Positions 24,101 to 34,340 of a stretch of DNA of 64,000 bases are shown here, piece by piece. The stretch comes from Xanthostigma xanthostigma. Taxonomy: Eukaryota > Arthropoda > Insecta > Raphidioptera > Raphidiidae. The notes beneath the pieces were generated by a model. It did no database searches and was not told where the DNA came from. It was given only the letters and a program-made list of their open reading frames with translations. The stretch spans positions 48,014,401 to 48,078,400 of the forward strand of contig OY754465.1 in NCBI GenBank assembly GCA_963575645.1, written 5' to 3'. Every line of letters begins with the position of its first letter. Position 1 is the first letter of the stretch. The position numbers were made by a program, and so were the translations under genes.

Positions 24101-24540
24101 GTTGATCCTTCTGAATCCAAATTTGTGTCTAGCCAGTTCTGACACTTTTGTTCAATATTTTCATAAGTTTGTGTACCGATCTCTCTTACTTCAACCGTTT
24201 TGCTAATTTTCACTATTTTTTTCACTTCATTGCATTTTTCGCTTTCACTGCAAGTATTGCCGTTTTGAGAACACTGTTTGTTTAGATTTGCAACGTTATT
24301 ATTCTGTAATTTTACCGGTGAATCACTGTTCCTAATTTCGTTGGGTGATTTCAAATAATCATGTTTCGTAACTGTTTGAACGCCATGTTTGTTTTTGTCG
24401 ATTCTCAATTGTTCTTTAAAATTGCTGTTTAGATCTTCCATTGTTGACATTACACTGTCTGTACAAATGTCATCACCAACTTCAGCACTACAGCATGAAT
24501 TCAGTGAAGACATTTGGCCGTTTTCACAGATAATTTTCAT
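14670..24540 (-). CDS. PGRP-LE: PGRP-LE-like intracellular peptidoglycan receptor (3 exons)
   Basis: Exons are 24540-23670, 19997-19890 and 15100-14670; both junctions are phase 1 and the model encodes 469 residues. Residues 1-290 are hydrophilic, with a Ser/Thr-rich patch (about 145-168) and a RHIM-like motif near 253-275 (DVRIGSETKIFGPVTINQ). The PGRP domain covers about 296-469 with His328 (CHTATE), Tyr362 (DIGYNF) and His436 (IGHCQC). The amidase Cys is Ser444 (FESPG), so it should bind but not cut peptidoglycan. GW at 377-378 fits recognition of DAP-type peptidoglycan. The C-terminal HCQC...ESPGR...LFEEIKTW pattern and lack of any signal or membrane segment point to LE rather than LC. 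Known role of LE: senses DAP-type fragments in the cytosol and signals through Imd by RHIM assembly. The first ATG follows an in-frame stop. Confidence 0.9.
15449..18190 (+). repeat. Nested repeat element with internal satellites
   Basis: It starts GGCGCGAATAGCGTAAGCTA, contains GTGAATCT repeats (about 15512-15530), degenerate ~120-180 bp units bearing CGGCGCATGCGC (16205-16600), a block shared with 4442-4632, the 120-bp tandem array, a block inverted relative to 4731-4905, and ends near CTTTTGTTCTGAAGATG. A shorter related copy is at 58960-59215. No protein is encoded; it may be a Helitron-like or other rolling element, but neither end is diagnostic. Confidence 0.6.
16869..17848 (+). repeat. 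Tandem array, about 9 units of ~120 bp, each with a CRE
   Basis: Units start with GTGACGTCA at 16869, 16989, 17107, 17227, 17347, 17467, 17587, 17689 (GTGACGTTA) and 17791. The first seven are about 120 bp apart and the last two about 102. Each unit has one or two ATGGCGGAC copies and GGGTATCAAATGAAAG. ORFs across it are translations of the repeat. Confidence 0.92.
18940..19889. other. Remaining part of PGRP-LE-like intron 2
   Basis: AT-rich DNA with no supported gene. Apart from the hAT target duplication at its left edge, no element was delimited. Confidence 0.4.
19890..19997 (-). CDS. PGRP-LE: PGRP-LE-like exon 2 (start of PGRP domain)
   Basis: 108 nt, too short for the usual ORF cutoff. 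The acceptor is TTTAAATTTCAG before 19997 and the donor is AATTT|GTAAGT at 19890. It encodes 36 codons including IRTVKRRDW and KYVII, the first strand and the strand leading to the zinc His. Phase 1 on both sides matches exons 1 and 3. Confidence 0.9.
20368..20540 (+). repeat. Copy of the 'GTTCCGTACC...GTCCGTC' insect repeat
   Basis: TTTCGTACCTCAGAATG followed by GTCAGTCTGTCAGTCCGTCAAG resembles the start of the longer copy at 44348-44870. Repeats of this kind are widespread in insects. The copy is partial. Confidence 0.5.
20748..21092. mobile_element. Non-autonomous DNA element with imperfect inverted ends
   Basis: The left end is CAGGTACTCCTTGACTT and the right end, read inverted, is CAGATACTCCTTTACTT; the next ~20 bp also align loosely. 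The CAG start suggests hAT, but flanking sequences (TTCTTTTA versus AATAAATT) do not form a duplication. An exact histone-type stem-loop lies inside. Confidence 0.5.
20881..20896 (-). ncRNA. Histone-mRNA-like 3' stem-loop GGCCCTTTTCAGGGCC
   Basis: On the minus strand the 16-mer has a 6-bp stem with a TTTT-type loop and the CAG shoulder, matching the consensus bound by SLBP. An A-rich stretch follows. No histone coding sequence was found upstream in any minus-strand frame, so this may be a captured or chance structure inside a transposon. Confidence 0.3.
21628..21835 (-). mobile_element. Partial, inverted copy of the 'ACACGAGGCT' MITE family
   Basis: It carries the family interior read backwards (TGACGTCA-less GGGCTCGCGTG, ATCTTGTCACGTGG, GTCTCTGAACAGAAC in inverse form). 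Terminal repeats are missing. Confidence 0.55.
22120..22381. mobile_element. Non-autonomous hAT element, 262 bp
   Basis: It begins CAGTGGTTCCCAAAAGGTGG and ends ATTTGGAAACCACTG. It is flanked by a perfect AGCTAGAG duplication (22112-22119, 22382-22389). GC-rich GGTCCGCGGACC palindromes lie inside. Same family as 15242-18939 and 54876-55400. It sits in intron 1 of the PGRP-LE-like gene. Confidence 0.92.
22455..22930 (+). mobile_element. Copy 2 of the 'ACACGAGGCT' MITE family, right end lost
   Basis: It starts GGTCGCTGCATACGAGGCTA. A second family start (AGGCTAGTTTTGCCGCTAGA) follows about 130 bp later, suggesting a nested or rearranged copy. The interior matches copy 1. The right inverted end is missing. 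Confidence 0.6.
22927..23175 (+). repeat. Pair of ~50-bp direct repeats
   Basis: GTGTTTTGTCAAAAAGCACT at about 22950 recurs with few changes at about 23142, with the flanking ~50 bp. The stretch between (CGCAACGGATTTTGAAACGG) resembles 63760-63860 near the window end, so this is part of a dispersed repeat. Confidence 0.6.
23670..24540 (-). CDS. PGRP-LE: PGRP-LE-like exon 1 (N-terminal region with RHIM-like motif)
   Basis: ATG at 24540-24538; the donor GACAACG|GTACGTTC is at 23670, phase 1. It encodes 290 residues, mostly polar and low-complexity, ending with the RHIM-like stretch. The frame runs 29 codons past the donor, but those residues (CIIRYTYISRS) look intronic. Confidence 0.9.
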
Positions 24541-25288
24541 GAATCACGCTAAGAACAACAAGTAAATCGATGAGCACGGCTCTGATGTCGAAGTTTAATA
24601 AATGATTAACATACTTTTAAACATTTTTATTTTACTTTCAATGCTATCTTATCATGTTTTTATCTCCGAATATATCAACACTTGTTTTCTAACGTACAAT
24701 ATTTATTGAAAAATAAAATAAAAAAACTTTCCGATGGCAAAAAATATAAATTAAAAATACACTTCACAAATGAACGATTCAATACAATAATTAGCGGTTC
24801 TTATTTAATGAAATGATGCAATCGTTTTATTTTAAGCAAGTATTGTTTTTTCATATGTTAGAAGAGTATCGACGATATCCTTCAAACCAATTTATTTCGT
24901 TTCTGAGAATACAGAAAGTTAACAATAGACGTATCGATTTTGTTAAATTTTTACATCCACACTTTTTTAACACTTAAACTTTCTTTTTCTTTAAAATAGT
25001 TCAGTTTGTTTATAGTTTTTATTATACATTTGGATTCCATTTACAATTAAAATAAAAATAGAATATTCTGATTTGTTGTGTTTATTGTGTAATCTGAATA
25101 CACTGCAGAAACTGTCAAACTATGCACAGTATAATATCTTGGTGCAAACGAACAAATGACGTTTATTATTATCAGCATACAAACTACAATTACCAATTTG
25201 CGGCAATTAGTTAAGTCGCTACTATACTGCCATGACATGTGAGTCATCGTCCGTACATTATAGTTGTTCTGTTTTGCATACGAATTTA
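24541..25288. other. Upstream region of the PGRP-LE-like gene
   Basis: It should contain the promoter and any non-coding first exon. It is AT-rich; no clear TATA/initiator pair or Rel site was recognised. The 84-codon minus ORF at 25047-25301 is not protein-like. Confidence 0.35.
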
Positions 25289-25602
25289 GGTCGCTGTACA
25301 CGAGGATAGATTCCGTGCTTTAGATTCGGCTGCTAGGTTTCAAGCGTGCTGTGGCGCTGGGTTTTTATGTGCTCGCTTCACTGCACGATGCGTGTATTTA
25401 AGCTGGCTTTGTAGATAGAACAGAACACACACACAATGAGACCATGTTTGTTTGTGGACGTTTGCCCATATTCTCTACGTGACAAAATACTGTTTTCTGA
25501 TTGAATCTTACTCAAAATTGCCTCGCAGTGACATTTCCACCTTTGCAGCCAGCGCGCCAGTAGTGATTTCATGTGGCAAAACTAGCATCGTGTGGAGCGG
25601 CC
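25289..25602. mobile_element. Copy 3 of the 'ACACGAGGCT' MITE family
   Basis: Left end GGTCGCTGTACACGAGG; right end GGCAAAACTAGCATCGTGTGG in inverted form. Internal deletion relative to copy 1. Confidence 0.65.
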
Positions 25603-27174
25603 TTTACATGATCTACAATATTTTAGAGCTATTAAGTCTACCTTTTTCTAAGTCATTTGGCGTATTTTTAAGTTCTCGTAACTTTGATCAGGATAACAAA
25701 TCAGGTTTCAAATTTCTAGGATAGAATGGAAGTCAAGAAGCTGTTTTCATTTTTATAGGACTGATACCTTAGAATTCATTACTATGTAAAGTTCACTGGT
25801 TTCATCATTCACCCACTCAATCACTGAAGATCATTAAAACTTTTAGAATAGCTATACTTACTGCACTTCTAAAAAGCTGTTTGGTATGCAGGCTGGATTT
25901 GGCAAACAAGTAACAAAGAAATTAAAACTTTTTTGATTTTCCGCTTCCAACCCCTCAAAGCTGTATGGTACTGTATTGATATAATTATAAACACAAAATA
26001 TAAACACAAAATACGTTAAAGAGATCTATTAAAGCCAAGTCCAAATAATTATAAGGGAGAAGTAGTAAAAATTAAAAGATTGGCTAATTTCACAGCTGTT
26101 CTCAGTTCACTGAGAGAATGGAAGGTCTTACTGTGGAAGTAAAAAAAAAATTATTCTGGTAACGAAGTTTAAAGTTACCAAGTTTTAGATTTTACTACTT
26201 TGGTTCTGTTAGGTATCATAATAATAATTTACAACTGTGTGATCACTAGACTTGGCCTTATTTTTACAAGTATTGTTGTTGGTGATATATTATGTATTGG
26301 CTGCTCGACTAGTAAAAATACACGATCTCTATATCCCAATGAAAACAGCTTACCAGACTCTGGTGAGACGATAATAAATAATGATAAAAACAACGTATAA
26401 ATACAGCTAATATAATAGGGTACATCATTATCATAGACCAGGTGTAAATTAATTTCAATACAATGAAATATGATAAACTTGGTTAATTTATACTGCAATT
26501 GCAAAAATACTATTTTGAAAGAAAAAAAATGTATTTCGGTTCAAATGGTTACTTTTGAACCGGGTGATTTTTTCAAGCTGGTTTAATTCAGTCCAAAATG
26601 TACATCGGGCAGACATTTGCCATAAGTATATTTATAGATACCCAACTGCTGATTCAGAAATAGATCTAGGCGGGAAAAAAAACGTGGGTGTAATGAAGAC
26701 TTTAGCACGGTTGAAAAATTAATTTCAATTTAGTTACATTTTATTGCATCTACGTGCTTCTGTGCCAATTTTTTTCCTTATCAGCTACTATTATTATCCA
26801 GTATTTCCTTATCATATTACTTGGAACTGATTCTCAAATCATTATTTTAATTCTAGACATTCTCACGAAAGCCATAAACAGCTGTTATGGGCTTTTGTTT
26901 TATTCAAAGATTATTTTGAAGGCTTCCATTCTCTTTTAACTTTTGGAAATTTAATGAATATTTTCAATATTGTCAAACCGAGAATTAAATAGGAATCACG
27001 TTATAAGTGCGCCTACCCAGAGCTGCAGATAAATCTACGAATCATATCAATATTATCCGTGGTATCATTTTTTAAATCTAGCCGGTGCTGAAAGCATCAA
27101 TCGCAAAGTTCCCAGATTCACCATCATATCATAAGTAAATAATATTTTACCATAAAAACAGTAGTAAATTAGTT
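25603..27174. other. Intergenic, nothing supported
   Basis: Only short AT-rich ORFs without recognisable domains or splice partners. Confidence 0.4.
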
Positions 27175-27246
27175 AGTTGCGATAGCTGAATGGATATAGT
27201 GTCTGCTTTGTATACAGAAGGTCACTGGTTCGATTTCGGCGACACC
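27175..27246 (+). repeat. tRNA-like sequence (SINE head or tRNA pseudogene)
   Basis: TAGCTGAATGGATA matches a pol III A box and GGTTCGATTTC a B box at the right spacing. The anticodon arm pairs 4 of 5 (loop TTTGTAT). The acceptor ends do not pair, so it is not a working tRNA. Confidence 0.5.
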
Positions 27247-27370
27247 AGCTTTCTCTTACAACTATGTTGTGATACATTGATTTGGAATTATCATTGGTAT
27301 CAAACACAAATATTCGGTGTAAAATAATAAAATGGGTTTGGCTCTGTTCATTTTACGTTGCAATAATTAT

Positions 27371-27562
27371 AATGAAAGTTTCAAAGGTAATCTAGGACTA
27401 CGCAGTGCAATAATTAATTATTTCTTGTTACCAACGTTTCGATCTGTATTACATGAATGACATTTTAGAACCTTGAAAAAGACTTAATGTAGATCTAAAC
27501 GTTGGTAATAAGAAATAATTTATTGCAATGCGTAGTCCTAGATTACCTTTGAAACTGTCATT
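27371..27562. repeat. Foldback element with ~70-bp arms
   Basis: AATGAAAGTTTCAAAGGTAA... (27371-27441) is mirrored by ...TTACCTTTGAAACTGTCATT (about 27491-27562). The arms share about 90 percent by eye, separated by a ~50-bp loop. Confidence 0.75.
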
Positions 27563-28319
27563 ATATTATTACATAATAATATGTTTTAGGATTTCTTTGC
27601 ATATCGAATGGGTGAATTGAGCCGGTGACACCCGGGGCGGATCGACTCTGCCGCACCCTACTAAGGACGCGTCTGCTCTTTTTGCTCCATTGCCTACTAA
27701 AATAAATTTGCTTTTATTGCTTGATATTACAATAGGAATTACGAATTTTAATTATGTCTAAAAAAAAACAAAATTTCGGAAAAAATGTGCTTAGAAGTAC
27801 CAACGTTTGTTTTTGGATTTAAAATTAACGAACATTTACATTTCGAATATCAATGTCCGTTTTATTAGGGTTTTATATAATGCCGTATATTTCTTTGCCA
27901 TTATAAAAATAATTTGATAAAATCTTTAAAGTGTGTAGGCTATTTATGGATTATCTTTTCTTAATGATACAGTTCAAATTCCTTCATGAAAACAATAATT
28001 ACATCAAGAAAACACGTAAATTAAGTGGACTATTATAGTTTGTCTGCAGTATTATCACGTTACACAAAATATATACCTATAAAAATCTTATCGGCAGTTG
28101 AAATGAGTGTTTAATTTATTTGTCGAACGAATATTAATATTAAATTCAAATTTCACCCTGATATTTATTTTTATTTCAATTAAAAAACAAATCGTAATAG
28201 GAGAACTGAGTTCTTGAACATTTAATACATACCTGCTTTCTGTTTATCTTTAAGGATGGTACTGTTCGCCTTTGTAGACAATATTATGTTTAACGCTTTT
28301 TAAAATATAAGAATAGAGT
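27563..28319. other. Intergenic, nothing supported
   Basis: No coding signal. A GC-richer patch (GGTGACACCCGGGGCGGATC, about 27620) may be a repeat fragment. Confidence 0.4.
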
Positions 28320-28660
28320 AAGATAAGAGCTGCTAACTAGACCAAAACAATGTGTAAATGAGAAGAAATTAAGAAAGTCGGGTCGCAGTGTCAAACCCTG
28401 CCGACAAAATTGCTAATACAGATAATGAGCCTTAATAATAATATGTGAACTTGAGTTTGTTTTTTGTCCAAATAAAAGATCCCTTAAAATAATATTTTCT
28501 TCTTAAATTTAAAATTATTATCAATCAAACGTCTGCACCAAATAAAATACACCCTTCAGTTAAAGTTAATTAATATCCGCAAACTAGTGTCTTCTTTACA
28601 TTATTTTGTAAGTTCGGTGCTGTGCCAGCACCGTACTATACTGTACTGTAGTCTGTAAGG

Positions 28661-29283
28661 CAGGGGTTGGCAACCCGCGGCCCGCAAGCCTATACCTTGC
28701 GGCCCGTGACTGTTTACATACATAAATAAATAATTAAAATAATTTTCACAAATCCCTTTTCTTGTGATATTGAGGATGTACCTAGTCATTTACAATTGAA
28801 CCTGATTGATCCCCAATCTAATGACACTCTCAAAAACTCTTTCTTTGAAATCAAAGATCTTGTTTTTTATGTCAGTTTGCCATCTAATTTTGACGAATTG
28901 AAAAGGTTTGATCTGCAATTAATTACAATTTTTGGTAGTACTTACTTATGCGAACAAACCTTTTTGATTCTCAATTACAGAAAAAATAAATATGCTTCTC
29001 GTCTCACAGGTCAGCATTTGAGAGCTATTCTACGAATTGCAACTACAAACCTGGAAGCTAACATACAACAAATAGCCACTCAAATACAACTTCAAAAATC
29101 ACACTAATTTTTGTAAAAGAACAGTTCGATTTTGAAGTTTTTAATAAAATTCAAATAAAATATTTTCGAATTTTTAATATAACAAATAACTACATATTAT
29201 TAAAATTATGAACAAGTGCGGCCCGCCTTTATTTTAATTTGCTACTATGTGGCCCTTGCTTCCCAAAAGGTTTCCGACCGCTG
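28661..29283. mobile_element. hAT element, 623 bp, with transposase remnant
   Basis: It begins CAGGGGTTGGCAACCCGCGG and ends TTTCCGACCGCTG. The 8-bp duplication is CTGTAAGG (28653-28660) / CTGTAAAG (29284-29291). It is an internally deleted derivative of an autonomous element. Confidence 0.9.
28796..29107 (+). pseudogene. C-terminal remnant of a hAT transposase (dimerisation region)
   Basis: The ORF carries FGSTYLCEQTF, then RKNKYASRLTGQHLRAILRI and ATTNLEANI. This is the characteristic end of hAT transposases of the vertebrate-GTF2IRD2/ZBED-like type (CEQ.F, then SRLT..HL...LRI). The BED finger and RNase H-like catalytic core are absent, so it cannot transpose by itself. It ends normally with a stop before the element's right end. 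Confidence 0.85.
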
Positions 29284-29754
29284 CTGTAAAGTATTGTTCT
29301 GGAGGCTATAATATGTAACATCGAAAAATTATGAGTCGACCGCTAGGTCCCGCCATCCGACCGACACAAATAGTGTATGTTGTACATGGCAAATACACTA
29401 ACAATGATATGATTAATTTGATACTCAACACTGTATTTTTAGAGTAGGTGCAAGTTAGAAAATCTAACCTATACGTTATATTGTACTTAAAATACAAATT
29501 GCAAACATATGGTTCTGTTTGAGGCTCGCTTAATAGCAATGGTGAGTTGAACTTGGTGATAAAAAAGTGTATTTGAATGCTACGTCACTTGTGAAGATGG
29601 CTGCATAGCATAAGGCTAATATTAACAAAGATACATATAATATTTTATTGTTACAAAAATTAAAACTTCAATCTGGTTAACATTATTTTAATCTCGACAT
29701 TTTCTCATAGTAGTGAAATCAATAAACCCATCCTTTACTTTGTTGCTATAAGGG

Positions 29755-30205
29755 ACCATTCAATTACGTAAGAGTCTCTAGGGGGAGGGGGGCTCTCAAA
29801 ATTTTACCATGCCCTTATCTCGGAAACAACTATGAGATCTATTTCTTTTTTTTAAATGTACAATTCAATTTATACATATTTTTAAAAATTACGATATTTA
29901 AAAACAATACTTTTATTATTATAAAACTGATATTCCAAAGACTAGACAATTATCTAATAATAATCTAATCATAATCTAAATCCCACAATAATATAATGGT
30001 ATAATCTAAATAAATTATCTTTTAAAGAATAAAAATTATTGATTTTCGTCAAATTATGAGTTTCAGTGCAATTGATTTTTTTCTAAAACCAGATGAAATC
30101 TTACATAAGAAGGGGGAGGGGGAGTCCGAGAAATCGTATGTGCCCTTACATGGGAGTAGGGGAGGTCAAAAAATGAATACATCCGGTACGTTTTACTTAA
30201 GATTC
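29755..30205. repeat. G-rich, degraded MITE-like repeat
   Basis: GGGACCATTCAATTACGTAA with CTAGGGGGAGGGGGG on the left, and AAGAAGGGGGAGGGGGAGTC plus CTTACATGGGAGTAGGGGAG on the right. It is similar in style to the better kept element at 38219-38458. No exact end or target duplication was found. Confidence 0.4.
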
Positions 30206-30640
30206 AAAACTGCATCTTTCCGGAAAGATGAAGTTTAAATCTAAGTAAAACCTGGACACCAGCACTGTGCAATACCAACCCACTGAATGGAACGACCAAT
30301 CACAGAAGAGCACACTACGACCGAGCAGAGAACACGAGCACGCTGATCATAAAGATGGAAGTACCACTTGTGGACACACTTACCTGTGAGCAGCCTAGAA
30401 GGACACTTCGCTCGCTACCATATCGCCTTTGATAATGTCTACCGCTTGTTCATTCTAAATAACAAGAATTGTAATTATAAATAAAAAAAAATAGACGCAT
30501 AAAATGCCATTAAAATATTATTACGTATATTTTCAATTCATGCATAAAAAAATAATAGGTTATGGTTTTAGCCTTATTCATTATTTACCCATTTTCTTCT
30601 TATTGACCAGACACCAAGCTACTTAAAACAGGCTGTGTTT
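30206..30640. other. Intergenic, nothing supported
   Basis: No gene or clear element recognised. Confidence 0.4.
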
Positions 30641-31130
30641 TTAGTGTTCCATGCAAAACGGACTACTTATGGAATCAATTCGGTGTCCGTTCGTCCATCC
30701 GTCGGTTATACGCGATTTTCACTCAAACTGTTCGACGTACAAATTTGAACTTTGGCACAGAGATAAGATGTGTTGGCCCAATTACAGACATGGAGGAAAA
30801 AATTTTGAATTTTGATTCCGGGGGTAAACTTATATAAAAAAAAATGTTTCCATGGGTAACGTGCAGGGTGTCAAATGAAAACTTACTGAATCACGAATTC
30901 ATCAATGTATATGATGATTTTTGAAGTGAAACTTCTTTAGGCGCCGTAGGGCAAATTGACCTGGATCAGACGAAAAGTGAAACGCTTTCCCTTCTCCGAC
31001 TTCAACTGGCAGTTGAAAGGAAAAAGTGGGAAAATCGTTTCTACTCTCTCTCTATTAAAACGTCATACGCACTCTACACGCATTCGCAATGCGTACTGTG
31101 TGCTGCTCTTGTCACGCTAACAATTTCCAC
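30641..31130 (-). repeat. Dispersed repeat family 'ACGAAAAGTGAAACGCTT', copy 1
   Basis: The block CTGGATCAGACGAAAAGTGA ... CTTCTCCGACTTCAAC ... CGCACTCTACACGCATT (30960-31110) is the inverse of 41690-41880 and of 58048-58185. The left part (GTCCGTTCGTCCATCCGTCG) is a separate repeat of a type common in insects. Confidence 0.6.
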
Positions 31131-31289
31131 AAAACCATTTCCGAATCCTGAAATATTAAAATCGTCAGCAAATACTAAAACCCATGAAGATTCACCTCCA
31201 GGTAAATGTATTAAGAAAATGCCGAGTTTAATTACCACATTACTGGCAACTCCCGAGCGTACCGCCTATGAACAAAGGCTTATGCAACT

Positions 31290-31801
31290 ACATTTTATAG
31301 TCGTCTATGTTCTATTCGCAATTTGATACCTCTTAAATAGTTCTGGGATCCGGATAACAAATATCTGATTTTTACACTTTTCTGAAATATTTCAATAAAA
31401 CTTGCTTTTTTATTTCTTAATAAAAAATTCCTCTAAAGGCTCACAGACAACGCGCAACCTACATCGGTATGTATAGAACAAGAAATTTTGCACAGGTGTT
31501 CCTTATATAATGTGGGTGTGTACTAAGAAAGTAATTTAAAAAATTCATCCCCTATGGGGGTTAATTTAGTTAAAACTCTAACATTAACTGACCGTATAAC
31601 GCACAGCCTAAACCGATGGGTCTAGACTCTAGAAGAATGAAATTCTATATGGCGTAAGTGAGCACTAAGAGAGAATTTTTGAAAATTCATCCCCTTAATC
31701 TACTTTAATACTGATTTACTGACAGACAACGTACGTTATTACTGTTGCTGTCGTGTTTCATCTAAATCGTGGGCGGAATCGCGGGGGTAGCAGTAGCTAG
31801 T
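31290..31801 (+). mobile_element. Probable Helitron-like or LINE remnant ending CTAG|T
   Basis: Contains ATTCATCCCCTATGGGGGTT and a later partial repeat of it. It ends GTGGGCGGAATCGCGGGGGTAG, then CAGTAGCTAG|T, like Helitron 3' ends. The left boundary is uncertain. Confidence 0.4.
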
Positions 31802-33304
31802 AAATTATAACATCTTTCTTATATTTCTTGTCCACATACCTGCGCGTTATTTACCAATAGCCACAATATCTAATTTTAAATTTAAAGTTGTGACAGGTTA
31901 GCCGTTAGGTGCAACCCTATATTCAAATCTTTGATTATTTTTTCAATATTTTGATACTAATTAATAATTTTGAAAGAATTTTATATAAAGCGAATTAGAA
32001 ATTAAATATTAATTATTTTTTATATTTTTTGGATCAGTTCTGAAGAAGATCCAAATCCGGATTGAAACGTCAATGTATTAATTATATTTTTTGTTAATAG
32101 ATTGTCTGAAAAATTGGTCGATAATTTTATTTATTGAAGCAAATATAATAATATCCTTTAGGGATACGGAGTTAGGACCAAGACTCTCACAAAAAAGGCC
32201 TCTAGACCTTTTTGTAAAATCTTTCGGTTTCGCGTAAAGTTTGTGGTGTTTTTGTTTTTGTTTTTTTTCTAAATTCGTATTATTTTCCACGTTATTACGT
32301 TTTTTCAAAGAATTTTTTAATATTGACTGACTTTCTAGTGCCCCTGACACCACCTTTGAATTTACTTCTCTTCAAAAAAGGTGTAAGATTTTTCCTCGAT
32401 TTTGTACAAACTCCTTAAATGTTCAATTGTTGAGAAGGGAGACTGTTTAGATGCGTACTTATAATAAGGTAAATAAAACAAAAAAAAATACACTGGTCAG
32501 ATAAACAAATATTTTTTTATTTTACTGTATCTTTGAACCGAGCGAATTATTAGTTATATTTATTTTCAATATTATACATTAATTATTTTGTGCAAAATAG
32601 CACTTATTTTTTTCTACTAGTTCACTGATATAATAATAAGTCAAAACTACATAAAATAATACGATAATATTTAATAATAATATTAATATTGATTACAGTA
32701 ACGATATGGTTAGAACAAATTAAATAACTGTACAGAAGGTAAAAACAAATAATATTTATAATGTATATGATGGAACATTTTTCCCATTAAATATCTAGAA
32801 ACTAGCTAATCAAATAATTAATAATAGAAAAAAAGATAATCTTCTTTAAATAACATAATGTGTAAATATATAGTTGACTCTACACTGAACACAGAGATCA
32901 CAATATAGGATCAGCTGTTTTTGTACTGCAATGGAAAGAGATTGTATGCTCGCATACGTGGCGATTAGTCCATTGCTGGCTGAGCGATTGCGTGGTTGCA
33001 TTGTACTCTCTTTCCATTGCAGTATGTTAAAGTGTTTTTAAGGAATAGAGCCATACGTAAATGGAGGTATCAGCACAAACTTTTATACATTATTTTAATA
33101 GCGGGAGTTAATCCTATTTTAGATTGAGGAAACATGAATTTCATTAATAGAGTAATATGAAGGAACTTTGTGTCCTTGAATTTTTCATATCGGCAATAAA
33201 TTATTAGTTTTATTTCGGTAGCTGCTATCAGACTATGGGACCTTAAGGGTCTTCTGGGTGAATGTTAAATGAGCCTCACATTTTACAAGACCGCGCACAC
33301 TTTA
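31802..33304. other. Intergenic, nothing supported
   Basis: AT-rich. A TCTGAAGAAGATCCAAATCC...GAAACG phrase at about 32040 and a similar one at about 38620 resemble untranslated parts of retroelements. An inverted pair TGCAATGGAAAGAGA/TCTCTTTCCATTGCAG brackets 32928-33024. Confidence 0.35.
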
Positions 33305-33960
33305 CCGGCACGACCAACCCATCACGAACTTGCAACCTGCACGATTTCCAACACTATACCGGCATGTACCAGTTTTAGTGCAGGTTTCGTGTGCGGCAAA
33401 CATTTTGCAGTTTTCAAGTAGTGAGCTGGCGAGGAAAGGATCGTCAACTCCATATATTGGCTCAGAACCTGCTCTGGGAGTGTCCAAAGGCACAGTACGG
33501 GGTCGAATAAGGGAATGGATCAAAAATCAGCACAAGACATAATGGAAACAAATTAACGGGCAGCGACATGGCAAGACTCTTAGAGCTATCTCGAAAGATG
33601 AATGAAGAACTACTACAAGCCAGTAGGAACAATCTTCGTCTTGCGGTAGGTCTCCTGACAGGACATTGTGCCCTGAAAGGACACCTCCTAAGATTTGGAC
33701 TGTTTAACGGGGACTTAAAGTGCAGACAGTGCAATAAGGAGACGGAAACAGCGTTTCATATTCTGTGTGAATGCGAAGCTTAGGATCGTAGAAGACAGAT
33801 AATTTATGGACAATGTAGAATGAGTCCAGAAGATTATATCAATCACCCATTCCACGGACTGCACAAGGTAGTGCAAGGAGTGAGGATACTGGATCGAGTG
33901 ATATAAGAGATTGGGAGATAGCACAATTAGCCCAAGAGGCTGCAGTGTTCCCGGCGACAA
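33305..33960 (+). pseudogene. Non-LTR retrotransposon fragment: RNase H end of the polyprotein
   Basis: Frame pieces read LARKGSSTPYIGSEPALGV and, in another frame, LRLAVGLLTGHCALKGHL followed by CRQCNKETETAFHILCECEA. This is the typical C-terminal end of Jockey/R1-group polyproteins (RNase H tail and CCHC-like knuckle). At least one stop (33540), one frameshift near 33570 and a stop after CECEA (33781) break it. The upstream reverse transcriptase is absent. Confidence 0.85.
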
Positions 33961-34340
33961 GCCGACTCCCGTTAATTAAAAAAAAGTAGTAAATGTGCAA
34001 CATGAACGTGTATAGTTCAGTGGAAGACTTTTTGTAGAGGAGACAGAGGAATAAGTCAGGAAAAAAGAAGGTTTTGGTAAATTAATTATTGAAAACGACA
34101 CATCACTAACCAGCTAGATCGGTCTAGCAAATATACTAATATTTTAGTTGCTAAAAAAATATTTTATTAATATTTTAGGGCTACTCAAACGTGTCTAAGT
34201 ACATTAGAGCGATTATATTAGTATATAGATTGTGATTGTGTTCAAATGTATGTTGAAATTTGGTCGCAAGGTGCCTTGATGCCGCGCGGAAAGAGTTGAA
34301 TATAGTAAAAAAACACTTTTTTTCATTGTTGTTACGTTTT

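Larger units (their letters stand above)
28320..29540. repeat. Dispersed repeat, copy 1, split by a hAT insertion
   Basis: Segments around 28384-28590 (GGTCGCAGTGTCAAACCCTG ... ATACACCCTTCAG) and 29325-29440 (CGACCGCTAGGTCCCGCCAT ... GGCAAATACACTAA) match 54806-54875 plus 55409-55935 in the same order. Both copies were later hit by different hAT elements at different points. Confidence 0.65.

Noticed and set aside
27175-27246. Functional tRNA
   Set aside because: A and B boxes exist, but the acceptor ends do not pair.
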